Both the position numbers and the translations under genes were made by a program. A stretch of DNA of 5,361 bases from an uncultured Arenimonas sp. (GTDB lineage Bacteria > Pseudomonadota > Gammaproteobacteria > Xanthomonadales > Xanthomonadaceae), in assembly GCA_946885815.1 (NCBI GenBank), contig CAMPHE010000142.1, forward strand, positions 1 to 5,361, in the 5' to 3' direction. Under the pieces are notes generated by a model. The model was not told where the DNA came from. It made no database searches and was given only the letters and a program-made list of their open reading frames with translations. This document shows, piece after piece, positions 4,400 through 5,361 of the stretch. Each line of letters begins with the position of its first letter. Position 1 is the stretch's first letter.

Positions 4400-5361
4400 A
4401 TGACCGAGCGAAAACCTGCCGCGAAAGCCGCCAAGCCGGCGGCGAAACAGGGCAAGCCGTCCGCCGGGCGCCGGCGCGTGGCGGTGGAGGCGGCGCATAC
4501 CGGCCCGGTCGCCGACACGCCGGGCGCCCGCAAGCATCCGTGGCTGCAGCGCTGGGCGGAACGCATCTCGAGTTCGCTGGCCTACGCCGTGGTGAAGCGC
4601 TTCATCGAGATCGACGTGATGGCGCAGGCCGCGGCGCTGTCGCTCTACGCGCTGATCTCGCTGGCGCCGCTGGTGCTGCTGATGCTGTGGCTGACGGGCT
4701 GGCTCGGCCCGATGGCGCAGGACGCGCTGCTCGACCAGCTCGCCGCCCTCGCCGGCAACGGGGCGCGCGAAGTCGCGGCCACCGTGATCGAGCACGGCAG
4801 CGAGCGCCCCGACCTGCGCACCGCGTCCGGCCTGTGGAACACGCTCGTGCTGTTCGTCGCCGCGACGATCGTGTTCGCGCACCTGCAGGCCACGCTGAAC
4901 CTCGTGTTCGCGACCGGCAGCGGCAACCTCGCCGGCGGGGTACTGGCGTGGCTGCGCAAGCGCGTCTTCTCGTTCGGCGTGGTATTCGCGCTGGGATTCC
5001 TGCTGCTGGTGTCGACACTGCTGGCGACCGCCGTGCAGGTCGCGTTCTCGTGGCTGCCGCCGCTGGTGCCGATCGTCGGGAACCTGGTGTCGCTGCTGCT
5101 GTACGCCGTCGCGTTCGCCCTGCTCTACCACTATCTTCCCGACCGTCGCGTGCACTGGCGGCAGGCGCTGCTCGGCGGCGGGATCACGGCGTCGCTGTTC
5201 GTGCTCGGCCGCTGGGCGATCGGCGCCTACGTCGCGCACGCGGCGCCGGAAAGCGCGTACGGCGCGTTCGGCGCGCTCGTGCTGATGCTGGTGTGGATGT
5301 ACTACGCCGCGCTCGTGTTCTTCGTCGGCGCCCTGGTGACGGCGGTGATCGACGAGCGCAC
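4400..5361 (+). CDS. YihY/virulence factor BrkB family inner-membrane protein, 3' end beyond window
   Basis: The reading frame is open from ATG 4400 to the right edge: 320 complete codons plus two bases. Residues 1-46 are a Lys/Ala/Pro-rich basic tail, probably cytoplasmic. An amphipathic segment (about 48-72) leads to the first membrane span with AAALSLYALISLAPLVLL (77-94). Further hydrophobic spans lie at about 145-170, 189-217, 222-244, 256-278 and 286-315, the six-span pattern of the family. The family signature near the C terminus is clear: YHYLPDRRVHW (243-253), then SAYGAFGALVLMLVWMYY (285-302) and FFVGALVTAV (307-316). The conserved GAE of many members reads GAL here. The family was once called ribonuclease BN in error; its real role is unsettled. 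No Shine-Dalgarno precedes the ATG. An in-frame GTG at 4382 is an alternative start adding six residues, also without a good ribosome site. The family call is secure and the start moderately so. Confidence 0.9.
   Translation, partial: MTERKPAAKAAKPAAKQGKPSAGRRRVAVEAAHTGPVADTPGARKHPWLQRWAERISSSLAYAVVKRFIEIDVMAQAAALSLYALISLAPLVLLMLWLTGWLGPMAQDALLDQLAALAGNGAREVAATVIEHGSERPDLRTASGLWNTLVLFVAATIVFAHLQATLNLVFATGSGNLAGGVLAWLRKRVFSFGVVFALGFLLLVSTLLATAVQVAFSWLPPLVPIVGNLVSLLLYAVAFALLYHYLPDRRVHWRQALLGGGITASLFVLGRWAIGAYVAHAAPESAYGAFGALVLMLVWMYYAALVFFVGALVTAVIDER

Noticed and set aside
4361..5239. A 292-codon minus-strand frame antisense to the YihY gene
   Set aside because: Its Gln/Arg/His-rich translation with no hydrophobic core is typical of the complement of a Leu/Val/Ala-rich membrane protein gene.

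Overview
This is a strongly GC-rich stretch of bacterial chromosome with third codon positions almost always G or C. The best guess is a gammaproteobacterium of the Xanthomonadaceae/Lysobacteraceae type (Lysobacter, Luteimonas, Xanthomonas relatives). The guess rests on the base composition, the gene families and a YbiI-type DksA/TraR protein at the left edge whose first residues resemble those I recall from that group. It is not proven by the window. I see no transposase, integrase, tRNA, rRNA or CRISPR array, and the composition looks even throughout.

Layout. (1) At the left edge, the first 24 codons of a YbiI-like zinc-finger protein run off the window on the minus strand. (2) A 123-bp divergent intergenic region follows, with two adjacent inverted repeats. 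(3) A tight three-gene plus-strand unit covers 197-2852: an exported OmpA-C-domain protein, an endolysin-like M15 peptidase with a small peptidoglycan-binding module and no signal peptide, and an unrecognised membrane protein with a cytosolic-type zinc ribbon. The Shine-Dalgarno sequences of the second and third genes overlap the preceding stop codons, so the three are probably co-transcribed and translationally coupled. (4) A convergent 49-bp gap with short direct repeats precedes a minus-strand PLP-dependent group II decarboxylase-fold enzyme (2902-4299), which has a full-length consensus Shine-Dalgarno. (5) A 100-bp divergent region with a perfect 12-bp palindrome separates it from a plus-strand YihY/BrkB family membrane protein, which is cut by the right edge.

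How the genes fit together. The first two genes of the plus-strand unit both point to peptidoglycan: one should anchor non-covalently to diaminopimelate-containing wall, and the other should cleave the stem peptide. The third is a polytopic membrane protein of unknown role that could support or sense this activity; that link is inference from co-location only. The decarboxylase-like enzyme and the YihY protein are divergently transcribed and may share a regulatory region, but nothing in the sequence ties their functions together. I did not find a clear-cut new defence or mobile system. The items most worth following are the three-gene wall unit with its unknown third member, the apparent absence of the usual catalytic tyrosine in the decarboxylase-like enzyme, and the palindromes in the two divergent regions.
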